From NCBI GenBank assembly GCA_022575985.1, contig JAKSXM010000014.1:26722001-26786000 (forward strand): 64,000 bases of DNA, written 5' to 3'. The DNA comes from Anagrus nilaparvatae. Its lineage: Eukaryota > Arthropoda > Insecta > Hymenoptera > Mymaridae. A program made the translations under genes and the position numbers. Shown one piece after another: positions 25,044 to 36,057 of the stretch; position 1 is the stretch's first letter; each line of letters begins with the position of its first letter. The notes beneath the pieces are model-generated. The model ran no database searches. It had not been told where the DNA came from and saw only the letters and a program-made list of their open reading frames with translations.

Positions 25044-25457
25044 TAAGGGTGTGCGGTTATATTCGAGTTTTGGAAACCTAACTCGAAATTAGAGCCTTTT
25101 ATGTCAGGTAAAATTTCGGTCTGCAGTTACAAATTCGAGTCAGGAACCTGGTTCAGCATTCATCACAGTGATAAGCAGCTGTACCATCCATTATAAGTGG
25201 TACTGCGCATGCGCAAACAAATGTTTTTAGAAATGGTAGTATTTTTCGATACAGTTTGGTTATAAAAGTCAATATTTTATTAAAAGTTAGTACTTTTCTT
25301 GTTTTTCACGAATGAGTGAACATTTATCGTAACTATCGCGTAATATATTATAGATGATATAAATGCAGAATTTAGGCCCAGGAGCTTTCATGGCTATATA
25401 CAAAAAAATCCAAAATTTCGGGTACTTCACCCGACATTTAGGTAACCGCACACACCC
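25044..25457. mobile_element. hAT-like non-autonomous element (AAGGGTGTGCGG ends)
   Basis: The left end TAAGGGTGTGCGGTTA is mirrored by TAACCGCACACACCC on the right. The interior includes ACTGCGCATGCGCA. About 245 bp of it recurs in inverse orientation, with an internal deletion, at 62278-62455. The same type of end occurs at 35851-36049 and perhaps near 18380-18400. The target duplication is not clean here. There is no coding capacity. Confidence 0.65.
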
Positions 25458-25550
25458 AATAAAATTCAGTGAAGAAAAAGTTCAACGATGGTCCATTATA
25501 GATCATATACTATTCAAGATTTAACCAAAGTTAACGGATGATTTTACCGC

Positions 25551-25588
25551 TTTATATAGCCTACAAAAATCATTTCATTTGCGAGAAG
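25551..25588 (-). promoter_or_regulatory. PSE-like + TATA module, copy 4
   Basis: The minus strand reads CTTCTCGCAAATGAAATGA, then TATATAAA, with 27 nt from the C (25585) to the TATA T (25558). A transcript would start near 25528 and reach TTTTT (plus-strand aaaaa, about 25475) after about 50 nt. No known snRNA sequence is present. Confidence 0.55.
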
Positions 25589-26175
25589 CATTTTGATTAT
25601 ATTAAAATATTTTAAAATTATACCGGATAAAACAGAAATAGCTATTTTTTATTAAAAAAATGTAGTGTCTTTTCATCAAAAATTGTTGAAAAAATTTTTC
25701 TCACAAGTAAAGTGATTTCAAAAGATTATATAAGGATGATAATCGTCATTGTTTTCGCACTTTACGTTAAAATTCTTGGTAAAGCATTATGAATCTGAAG
25801 AACCCCTGCAATTGCCCTAGCAATAAACTAGCTCTGCAAAACACATTAAAAAATTAATGAGCCTCTGAAGTTACTGAACAAGGGCATGTGTAACGCTTTT
25901 TCTTAAAATTCGAGAAAAAAACAAACCTTAAAGGTGTTAGATCTATATAGGGTTAGATCTATATAGACCTATAAAAGGCTCGAAACTCAATTTTCAAGCA
26001 CTAAATTGTATTTTTATATCTGAACCTTATAGTGTAATGTTGATTTTATAAAATTACTTACAAGAGGAGATCGGAGCTTCAGGGTCACCAAATTATAATC
26101 TATAGTTATGGATGACTTTAATATATTGAAAAAACACCTAAGATACCCTCTGTTCATTCTAAGCGGCTTCTGGGC

Positions 26176-27638
26176 TAGACCTTCACCGAGGCCGAGGTGA
26201 GGCAAGGTTTGATATAAATGACCGAGACCGAGGCGAGGCGAAAGACGGATCTCGCCTCGCCTCGGACTCGGCCGAGGTCAAAAAATCATTACCTCGGTCT
26301 CGCCTCGGCCTCGCCTCGGTCTCGGCCGAGATCCTCGCCCGAGGTTTGATAACACAAAAAACAATTAAAATTCTAATTCAAATCTAAATTCATGTTTATT
26401 TAAAAAAAATATATTTTATACAGGTTGCAGTAAATAATCGTTATCGAAGCCACATATTTCAGATACTAAATCCGATTTCACCCAAGCACTTATACGTAGT
26501 AATGCCGTTAGAGCATCATTTTTCAATGATCGTCTCTTAGGCTGATCAATCAAAGAAGCATCTGAAAACGAGCGTTCTACGGGAACTGACGTGGCCATGA
26601 TCGACAGATTGTCTCTGGCTATTTTTGATAAAATTGGGTAAAAATCCTCGTGCTCTCTCCACCAATCTAATATATTTGTATATTCAGGAGCACATGGTGC
26701 ATCTAAATAGTTGTTTAACTCTTCTTCCCAGTTTTGTTCCTCATCTTCATCAAAAATAACTGAAAAATCCAGCAACTTATTATTATTAACCTCCTTTTTT
26801 GGGGGTTCATTTTTCACATCTTTGCATTGTTTAAACGTATAATATTTGTATATTTTTTTAAAACATTTGAAACTTTCTTTCTCTAATTCTTGTCCCTAAG
26901 AAGTTTTTGCAAATTTTTTTTTTATGTCTTGGGTCTAAAATAAGGGAAGCACTGTAGAACCAATTACTTTGTCTAAAGTGCTTTAAAAGTTTAGTTTGAC
27001 CTTTCTGATAAGCTTCTATTAAAATTCCATCTAATCGCGATCGATCATTTTTTTTTTTTAATCAGACGTAATCTTTTAGACTTTATCAAGTAAAATGTTG
27101 AATGCTAAAACTGCAGTGGGAAGCGTGGGGTACTTTTCAGCTGATAAAAAATCTGATACATGTTTAAAAATTTGTAAATATTATATAATGATATCTAAGC
27201 ATCCCATTCAATGTCAAGTAGTCTAAGCTCTCTCATTTGTAGGTTATTATCACATAACGGTTTTATGGGAGCTTTTAAATTCTCAAAAACTTCCAACATT
27301 TGAAGACTGCTATTCCATCTTGTAGTTTTTAATAACTAATAAATAACTTTTAATTAATATAAATAATTTTTAACGGCTTACACAATCAATGCGTGAAATT
27401 CTTTTTCTGCTAGTATAAATGTGATTGGCGAAATATTTTAAATTTTTTGCGAGGCAGAACGAGGCGAGGCGAGGCAAGGCGAGTCGAGGCGAGTCCGAGG
27501 TTTACAAAAAGACAGTCTCGGCCTCGCCTCGGTATAACGAGAATTTCAATTTTCCGATCTCGCCTCGATCTCGCCTCGGGCTCGCCTCGCCTCGTCTTGC
27601 TTAAAGCGAGGCCACCTCGTTACCTCGGTGAAGGTCTA
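26176..27638. mobile_element. hAT-family DNA transposon, decayed, with intact 8-bp TSD
   Basis: The termini TAGACCTTCACCGAGG and CCTCGGTGAAGGTCTA are inverted. Both ends are flanked by the identical 8-mer TTCTGGGC (26168-26175 and 27639-27646), the hAT signature. The subterminal regions (about 26185-26345 and 27445-27625) are packed with CCTCGCCTCGG-type repeats, strikingly GC-rich for this DNA, and probably the transposase-binding arrays. Between them the minus strand carries a broken transposase gene. The clean target duplication suggests fairly recent insertion, while the broken ORF says the copy is inactive. Confidence 0.92.
26416..27340 (-). pseudogene. hAT transposase pseudogene
   Basis: The best-preserved part (26416-26817) encodes about 133 residues of the C-terminal hAT dimerisation region. 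It has Trp-Trp at residues 52-53 (ILDWWREHEDFYPIL), then an Ala-rich stretch and SVPVERSFSDA at 77-87, matching the family's S-x-x-ER-x-FS block. Upstream in a shifted frame lies SASLILDPRHKK (about 26915-26950), the LDPR motif of hAT transposases. Further upstream, KTTRWNSSLQMLEVFENL (about 27280-27335) resembles the RWNS block. In-frame stops and frameshifts separate these pieces and no intact N-terminal zinc-finger part is visible. The gene sits inside the TIR element and is clearly non-functional. Confidence 0.88.
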
Positions 27639-27646
27639 TTCTGGGC

Positions 27647-29474
27647 CAAGAAACGCAGGGCTCAATGTTACGGCAATGTTATAAAATGGGGAGTATTTGG
27701 CCCTCTATATTTACGTATTTATGAAAGGATAAGATTAACACTAATATCATACTAATTTTGGTCACATAAGATTATTAATAATCAGGGAAAGTGCATAGTT
27801 GTATTCTCGTAAGCCTTAGCAGAAAAATGCTATTATATTAAAAAGTCGATTGCGAAAATTTTTATGCGTTTATTAATTTTTAATAAATTTTAAAAGAATT
27901 TTTAAAATAATTTTTTCACTTATTAAATGCAGAATTTACAAATCTAGCATGTCGTATAAATAAGAAAATTTGGTCTTAAGAATTTTTCAGATCTTTTGAA
28001 AACAAAACTCGGGCTTAACGGTTTATAATTAATTAAATAAAAATTAAATTTAAAAAAAAAATTTTTTTTTTAAGTAAGAAAAGCCGATGTTCCAGAAAAA
28101 AGAGTTTATACATAAAACCTATAGAAAAAGAATTAAAGATCATGAATTCTTCGAGCTTATGGTAGATTGACGTCTCTTAATTGCCAGTTTTCTCTTATCT
28201 ACTGTCACAGACCCTCAACTATTCTGTCTCGATTAAGTTTATTTTCTATATATATATATATACTGTACACTTAGTTTTTCAAAGTCTATAGGATTAGTTT
28301 TCTTTATATCGACACTGACCCACGTCGAAAATGTAATCTATTTTTCTTTATATATATCTAGAACAAAATAACACACTTATTTATAGGGTGACAAGTAATG
28401 GAGTGTTATGTGTAACACTTCAAGTATAAAAACAATTTATACAATTTTATCCCTTTTATTTTTCAAAATTATAATTTTTTAAATTACTTTTTTTTTTAGT
28501 TTGTTTACTTTTTTTGTAAATTTCAATAAAGAAGAGTATTTTTTAGGGAATAAAGTTTCGCATGTAAATCAAAGACTATTAAGTACAAATAGTATATTTT
28601 GAAATGAGTACATTTAAAAAGCCTCTTTTTTTTGTTCAAAAGGGAGCACTTGATTTACGTTATTGGAAGATTAAAAGAAAGTTCTTGAAAAGTTAAAATA
28701 ACATGCAATATATAATTACAACAAAAAAGCTTCGTGATTATAAGAAAATAAAAAAAGTCGCATGTGCTTATTAAAATGCCAAAAAAGCTTTAAAAGAACA
28801 AAAAAATCTATTATAATTTTTAATTTTTTTTACTTTTAAAGGTTTTTTTCGCTTTCTTTTTTATTTTTGACATTTGACATTAGAAGTCATAGAAATATAT
28901 AAGTCAGTTTTTCGTGTGCACGAGCACCTTGTCCTCGTCACGTCATTAAAAATGTATATAATATAGCATACTTAGTTGACGGATCGGCGCGCGCATTTTC
29001 AGGAAATTAGGCAATTTCCGGACATGCTTTTGTTCTTCGTGCTTGATTCTAATAATTGCAATATATATGTATATATACATATACACTTAATTACTTACAT
29101 CGAGGACTTGAAGTTTTGGCAAATACATTTATATATATTAAGTGCAAAGGGCCAAAACAATATCTGCTATACTAACAACCGCATTCTAAATCGATTGAGG
29201 TAAAGGTGCCTCTTGAGTTATTGTTTTACATGCCAACTCAAATATATATACATATATATGCATTAGTACATACAAATTTATAAAAATATATATATTATCA
29301 TTTTTATTGCGTTTAATTATTTTTAAAAACCAAATTTGGTTTTTAGCTTAAGCTGCTAAAGAGTTTTAACAAAAAATAATTTTTGGAAATTTCAAAGAAA
29401 AGGTCTCATAAAATTTTAGTTGCTAACTGCGGGGCCAATAAAACGCAAATATTTTGGACTATGTATAGGGGTGA
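27647..29474. other. AT-rich non-coding stretch
   Basis: No gene is supported. TA microsatellite-like runs occur at 28246-28262. A GC-richer patch lies at 28905-29000, with ACGAGCACCTTGTCCTCGTC and GGCGCGCGC. The 75-codon ORF from 28976 has no coding character. Confidence 0.4.
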
Positions 29475-29709
29475 CACCGCGGAATAGTCTAGATTTTTAG
29501 ATTAGACCAAAATATGCTCAGTTTACATTTTTCGGTACCTCGGGTCTGGAGGGGCATGCCAGGATATTGAATCCTCGCTGTTTACCCGCGCTTTTAAACG
29601 GCGAGACTTCAATGGCCCGCCATGCCCCGCCAGACCCAAGATACTGAATAATTTCAAATGTAAACTGATCATGTTTAGCCTAATCTAAAAATCTAGACTA
29701 TTCCGTGGT
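29475..29709. mobile_element. MITE-like TIR element
   Basis: CACCGCGGAATAGTCTAG on the left and CTAGACTATTCCGTGGTG on the right are inverted. The inner arms ATTTTTAGATTAG and CTAATCTAAAAAT match too, as do the GC-rich blocks GGTCTGGAGGGGCATG and CATGCCCCGCCAGACC. It is about 235 bp and non-coding. Confidence 0.8.
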
Positions 29710-32696
29710 GACATACTTTCAATTTTATTTTGCGAAAACTGGCCAACTTTGAGAATCCATAACTTTTTTCAGACCCTGCAGCCAATAAAACTTTTTCAAA
29801 GAAGGTGGGCAGGCATATTTTGGCCTTGGCTATCTCTGAACGAAAATTCAGCTGTCATACTTACATGCGCTGCTTACCGTAGTAGGCTCCTAAACTATTT
29901 TAAAATTACGAGCCATGCCTGGAAAAACAAAGAATGACCTGAATTGTAAAAATTGTAAAACTTTTCGTATAAGAGTTATTAAATTCATTCTTTCGGCAGT
30001 AAAAATTTTAAAAATAAAATCCTGGCTATTATGTACTTAAAAATATTTCTCTTGGATATAAAAAAAAAGTTACTATAAATTTGCAATTAACAATTAAAAT
30101 ACACTTTTTGTTTTTGAAGTATTCTTTATCAACTTGTTATATTTTTTGTTCTTAATTAAAAATTATAGCTACTAAAAGTAAACAAAAATTTTTTTGTATT
30201 GTAATTGTGCATTTTAGTAGAAAATTATAATTACAGAAACAAACATTTCGTATTTACAGTTGATAAACTATGTTTATTTGTGCTTGCGAGCTTTTATCTG
30301 TGTAAAACTCTGAATTTATTTGTATTCATTCGAATTATTTTTATTTTAACGAGGAGTAATTAACTGATTTTTTATGGGCTTAGGTAATGTAACTCTTTAT
30401 TAAAAATTTTGGCTAATTGCAACTTCAAGTCAAAGAACTTAATTACAAGTCAATTTTTCAAAATCAATGTCAATGTTACTTTAAACGAAGATTAAGCGAA
30501 CCTATTTTCCTAACCAAACCATAACCTTAATTTTCAAATGAACAAAAAAATTCATTATATAAGATTAAAATAAAACTCTTTAGATAAAAAACTACAAAAA
30601 AAAAAAGCATTCAATATCAAAAGGGGTCAATACAATTTAGTTAGTAGTGCGTAAATTGGTGCAGAATTTCAGTAAAACCCCGAGGGTAAGTATAACGACA
30701 TATGAATATACGCGAATTGGCCTCATCAAAGCTAAACATATATAACAAGAGTAATACCGAATGCCAGTGATGACTCGACAACGTGTGGTTAGTCAAATCA
30801 CCAAACTAGCCTTTGGGATTGTTGAATAATGCTTTGTGTGTTTATTTTCTCCCTTTTGTCTAATTCCTATATGGCTCATTTTCATTTTTTTTGCAACAAT
30901 AGATTTCAAAAAAATAATATAAAAATCTTGTTTTAGTGCTGTAATTTTTAGAAAACATAAAGTAAAAATTTTTTTTATCAAAGGATCAACTTGTTATTGT
31001 CATAAAAACTTAGTAAAATTTAAAAATTTTTATTATTGTGCTTTTAACCGATTATTTCTTGAGGTATAAAAAAGTATTTTTACGCTTTTGTCAATAAATA
31101 CGTAATTTTTGGTCATATTTTAAACTAAAATAGCATCTAAAACATTAATTTAAGGTTAAATAGCTGTTGGTACATCTAAAATTAAGTGAAATACAAACTT
31201 TAAAAAAAAGGAAATAAAAATCCATGCACTTATTTTGCTTAAAACACCAAGTTCTTATTAGGAACGGTAAAGGCTTTTTAGGGGAACGGTAAAGGCTTTT
31301 TTGTCATATTTTAGCCAGAAATTTTTTTTTCAACTTAAAATTATGTTAATTTTTATGGTGTATGGTCAACAACTTTTTGAAATACAAACTTTAAGACAAA
31401 AAAATTTGTAAATTCTTACTTCAATCGGTATATTCGACCGTGTGACACTATTTTTGCAAAAAAAATGAAAATGAGCGATATATGCATTTAATAAATACCA
31501 AAGCGGACATTTCGACAGAAAATGCATTGACCAATTGCAGGATATTTGCTTTTTGACTGACATTCTCTATAGAAAGAGATGTTCTTTTTATATGTCATAA
31601 CGAATTTACTATTTTAATAGAGATTGACATTGATTTTTCCTTTTTAAAAATAACGATCATCATTTTTAAAATAATTTTTGATACAGTCAATAATTTGCAG
31701 TTTAAAAAATACTCATACCTAAAATTATATTTATTTTATCTCATAAAAAATTTTCTTATAAATAATACGTCATTTATTTATATTTCCAGCTGTTTTACAA
31801 TAAATATAGAGGCACCAAACCTGTCATTGCATCTTTTTTCATTCTTGAATAAAAAAGACATGTTATAGGCAAAAAAGAACTTTTGATATAAGCAACTATT
31901 GAATATATAATTTTCTTTAAAATCACGTATATTTATATTTTTACACTTCAACAATTCTTTCGTCTCTCTTATCTCTTTTGTTCTTTTGTGTATCTTTTTT
32001 AAATATAATATTATTATAAAAATATGATATAATGTTTGTACACGTAGTTATAATATATAAAAAAAGAACAATATAAAATAAAACTTTTTTATTTCTAACC
32101 TCAAAATATAAGGTATGAGAAAATATTTTTTATAAAAAAATAAAGTAATCTAAATTATTTAGAGACTTGTTGAAGATAAAACAAATATTTATTAATAATT
32201 GTTTATGGGTGTTTTTACACGTATTATGTACTTTTTGAAGAACCGTGTTTGAGTCACGACTGTTGAATCTGATTAGATTGTGATTATAAGTGATATAAGT
32301 GGACATGAGTATTTTATAATGATATAGTTTGTATTGATACAAGTTGAGATATTGGTTCAAATATATTGAGAGTAATAAAACTATTCGCATGAATTGAAGG
32401 TGTAAAAGGATAAAAATTTAGAGGAAATATATCAATTAGATTGATTTCAAATTTGAAACTTAAACTTTTACAAATTATTGCATACAAATTTTTTCAAATG
32501 ACTTATCATTTAAAATGTTCTTTATTGCTACTCTTCAGTACTTGTTTGCCCCATTTGAACTTTTTCAAATATCTAATTCTCTAACTTTATCACCATTTAT
32601 TTTTTTCCTAATTTTTTTGCAACTAATAAATTATTAAAAGATTCTTCTTCTGTCTGTTAAGAATGAACCACCCTCGCTATCAGTATATTAATTTGT
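29710..32696. other. AT-rich non-coding stretch
   Basis: No gene is supported. The one distinct feature is a 22-bp tandem duplication at 31261-31302. The 86-codon minus frame at 32130-32390 consists largely of Tyr, Asn, Leu and Ile and looks like chance. Confidence 0.4.
31261..31302. repeat. 22-bp tandem duplication
   Basis: GGAACGGTAAAGGCTTTTTA followed by GG is repeated once immediately downstream with one difference near the end. Its period is 22 bp. It looks like simple slippage or duplication. Confidence 0.7.
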
Positions 32697-33096
32697 CTAC
32701 TCTCGCAAAATCTTGCTGAACGTCTTATATCCTTTTAAAAATGTCAATTCTTCCTCCATTTTTGTCACGAAAATCCCTGTTTCATCCTTGGCAATTATTT
32801 GGAGGATTTTTCTTTTTGCCCATTTGTTGCTAGGTACTAAATGTTTAAAATATCTTCCCCCATTTTGTAGTTTCTCTATTGCATATGCCCCTGACCTCGT
32901 ACTTTAAACATATTTTTGGTCACCTTCACCAACTTATTTAGTATTTTAACTATGTAACTTATGAACCTTTCCCAGTTTATATATATAGCTTAAAGTATTT
33001 TGCTATTGATTCCCATAATCAATTTTATATATTAGTTTTTTCTATTAAGTCATCAAATTTCAATTCCAAAACGTAAACCATAAAATAATTTGCAAA
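32697..33096 (-). pseudogene. Unidentified decayed coding sequence
   Basis: The minus strand carries a 68-codon open stretch (32697-32903) with strongly protein-like composition, for example AIEKLQNGGRYFKHLVPSN and IIAKDETGIFVTKMEEELT. It ends at TAG. Immediately upstream, in shifted frames, come more protein-like blocks: WERFISYIVKILNKLVKV, LWESIAKYFKLYI and FMVYVLELKFDDLIEKTN. At least two frame changes or stops separate them. This is best read as a decaying gene or mobile-element ORF of over 120 residues. I do not recognise the family. Confidence 0.5.
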
Positions 33097-33679
33097 TTAT
33101 GTTGACTAAATTGATAAAAAATCATTCATGTTTGTATAATTGCTTTAATTTTACAGAAAATTAATATTTTTGATTCATTAACCCTATTAAAATACCTTTT
33201 TATATTTTCAAATCAATAATCAATTTTAAATCCTGAAATCACTTATCAGTTAATTAAATTACAGTTTACATTAAAACAAGCATTAATTTAATAAACCGAA
33301 TTTTAAAAGGCGAATATTTACTTAAAATATTAAATGCTTAAAACTTAATAAAATCAGTAGCACATAATTATAATTAGTGTAGATATATATGAATTAACAG
33401 TTTTTTTTTTGCTAAGAAGAATTTTAAAATAAAAAAAGCTTTATAGAAAAAGAGCAGTCAGTCGTTTATTATGTGGCTTATTATAAAGCAGTTTTATATT
33501 TGGTCCTTTTTAATAATGTACATTGAAATATATTATTTGGTCTTTTGGTTTTGTACTGTTGATAAAAGCATATATAATGTACACAGAGGATTCGTTGATG
33601 CGAAAGTCAACTATATATATAAATGTATATTTATATTCGCAAGTCCCGTTTTATGTGACCAAAACTCGCGGTATTTTAT
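33097..33679. other. AT-rich non-coding stretch
   Basis: Nothing beyond low-complexity AT-rich sequence is seen. The overlapping 60- and 73-codon plus frames near 33471-33705 run into the end of the next element and are not genes. Confidence 0.4.
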
Positions 33680-34729
33680 ATATATGTCGTAGCCCCATAG
33701 GATAATTGGTTTTATAGGCTATAAGCCGGCCCATAGAGTAATAATGCTCGAGCAAAATGCTTGAGACATATTTCGCTATGAAGCTGCGTGTTCCAGTTTT
33801 ATAGCCTATAGGCCGGCTTTTAGCGTATAAAACTGAAAGAGGTCAGTTTCATAGACAAATATCAAAGTTTCGAGACTCTTAATTTTAAATAATATAAATT
33901 TACCAATATTATGTCCTTAATTATTTATATTTATCTTATAGTTTTATTTACATTATTAAATTTATTTTAAATAATAGTAATTTCAATGAATAATAATAAA
34001 TTTGTCGTTTAATATCATGTAATTATAAAATTTTAAATCAATTTTTTTATTATTAATATAGATAAAGTAAATAGTGAAATACAAGACGTTAGTGTTGATC
34101 GACATATATTTTATAATAAAATTAATGAATCTTACTCTACTCACCATGGTAATAAGTCAGTGTGGACTTAAGTACAAGAAAGTACTGTCATTCAATGTTT
34201 AAGGGAATTTGATCTTTGGGAATGATCCAAAAGATCAAATTATAATATTTTCGCCAATTAAAGAATGTTACCGAAGAATTACTTAAGGCTCACCAAAAAA
34301 CTCGACACGGAGGTCGTGACAGATCACATTGAACAAAATAAAGATGAACTAAAAATATTTGCAATAACATTATTTATTTACAACATTTTATTTTGTCAAA
34401 TAGAAAATTATAAAAATTTATTATTATTCATTGATATAAATTATTATTTCAAACAAATTTAATAATGTAAATAAAACTATAAGATAAATATAAATAATTC
34501 AGGACATAATATTGGTAAATTTATATTATTTAAAATTAAGAGTCTCACAACATTGATATTTGTCTATGAAGCTGACCTCTATCAGCTTTATACGCTAAAA
34601 GCCGGCCTATAGGCTATAAAACTGGAGCGCACCGCTTCATAGTGGAATAGGTTTGCTTGAGCATTTTTACTCTATGGGCCGGCTTATAGCCTATAAAACC
34701 GATTATCCTATGGGGCTACGACATATATA
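33680..34729. mobile_element. 1.05-kb element with ~280-bp inverted repeats
   Basis: The left arm (33680-33958) and right arm (34461-34729) are inverted copies throughout. They start with TATGTCGTAGCCCCATAGGA and its complement and include GGCTATAAGCCGGCCCATAG and TTTTAGCGTATAAA blocks. The ~500-bp centre holds short integrase-like coding relics. It is a non-autonomous DNA element of unassigned type; Ginger-like or Polinton-like relatives are possible given the relics, but that is speculative. Confidence 0.75.
34085..34332 (+). pseudogene. Possible integrase zinc-binding relic inside the TIR element
   Basis: Two in-frame fragments read like the HHCC-type lead-in of gypsy/Ginger integrases: FYNKINESYSTHHGNK (about 34112-34160) and ELLKAHQKTRHGGRDRSH (34276-34329, then TGA). 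The second resembles the H-GGRDR motif common in transposon integrases. The order is interrupted, so this is a remnant. The assignment rests on short motifs only. Confidence 0.35.
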
Positions 34730-35850
34730 AACATTATGATAAAGGGATGAAAACATATTCTCTTTCTCTTTTTTGTATGTTATAAAGCATTTTACAGTCA
34801 CAAGGGAGAGCTTTCATGAAAATTGCTACCGAAAGCCTTTTTTGTGAGCATTTGAAGAAAGGGAATTCTGGCACGGAAGAACGCAACAGGATTTTCTGTT
34901 TTTGGGCATTCGTTCGTACATTAAATATATATGAATACCCCTCTACTATTCAAACTCCATTGAATTGCTTGTGAACCCTCATCCCCGCATATATATTTAT
35001 ATATATATTTTTTTTTCAGGTTTTAGGCAATGCAAAACTAAAAAGCTAATTTACTTTAAAAGTATCTGACTTTATAGAAATGTACCAAACTGTATTTTGA
35101 TGCTATATATTTTATAAAGAGAGAAAAAAAACAGTTGATCAAACGCGTACACGATGATGATTCAAAAGACTCGCGAAATGCTTGAAAAGGACGATGGATT
35201 AATGTAACAAACGACAAATTGCTATTATACCGATTTGTATTGATACGCTTTTTTTACTCAGGTTTGATGAATTGATAGCTGTTTTGTTGAAAATGAGTAT
35301 GTATAGATTGTTATATGTGTAGTTTAATGTTGAAAATGATGATTTGGCTAAATGCTAATGAACATGTATGATATTTAAAATATAATGATAAATTACAGTC
35401 TTTAAATAATTGTTACTGCTTTTTTATTATTTAACAATATTCAGAGAAAGTATTAGATTTGAAAACAAAAAATTTTTTTCGCCTGCAAAAGACCAGCATA
35501 ATTGGTTACGAGTTATTGGTCTAATATCAACCAAAAATTGTAAAAATTGTTTTATAAAGAGGCATTTCGCCACTGGATAAATGGTACCCACAAAATTAAG
35601 TAGCCTATTAAAATAATGCCTATAGATTTATTTTAACTATTTAGTTTTATGAGAGAGTTCGATGTCACAAAAGAATGAAGTTCTTTAAATTTTAGCCACA
35701 TGTTATATATGTTGAAATTTCTTATAATCTCTTAAGTTTAACAAAATTTTGAAAACGTTAAAACTGATTTTTTAAACTCAAATTACAAAAAAAACTTTTT
35801 AAAGTTATCAAAAAATTCTTCAAAATCTTAATTTTTTAAAAACTTTAATC
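34730..35850. other. AT-rich non-coding stretch
   Basis: No gene or repeat ends are recognised. GACTCGCGAAATGC at 35170 partly resembles the PSE-like motif but has no TATA box at the right distance. Confidence 0.4.
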
Positions 35851-36049
35851 TAGGGGTGTGCGGTTAGCAGAATGTCGAATCGAGTACTCGTAATTTTGGT
35901 CTTTTTGTTTTGAGTTGGATCAGGGTTCGTATATCCAAGGAAGCTTGCGATTCAAAATTGTAACTGCAGACCATTTTCGAGAAATTTTGAGCTTTCTGAA
36001 ATCTGATTTGACAAAAAAGGCAGAAATGTCGAGTAATAGCACATCCCTA
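35851..36049. mobile_element. hAT-type MITE with near-perfect 8-bp TSD
   Basis: The left end TAGGGGTGTGCGGTTA and right end TAGCACATCCCTA are imperfect inverted repeats. Flanking octamers CTTTAATC (35843-35850) and CTTGAATC (36050-36057) match at 7 of 8 positions, as expected of a hAT target duplication. It is about 199 bp and shares its terminal motif with the element at 25044. The 72-codon frame across it is not a gene. Confidence 0.75.
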
Positions 36050-36057
36050 CTTGAATC

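Noticed and set aside
27447..27755. 102-codon plus-strand ORF rich in Arg
   Set aside because: It is a translation of the GC-rich subterminal repeats of the hAT element and runs out through its terminus and target duplication.
35166..35182. CTCGCGAAATGC resembling the PSE-like motif
   Set aside because: The core is shortened, and no TATA box lies 27 nt downstream.
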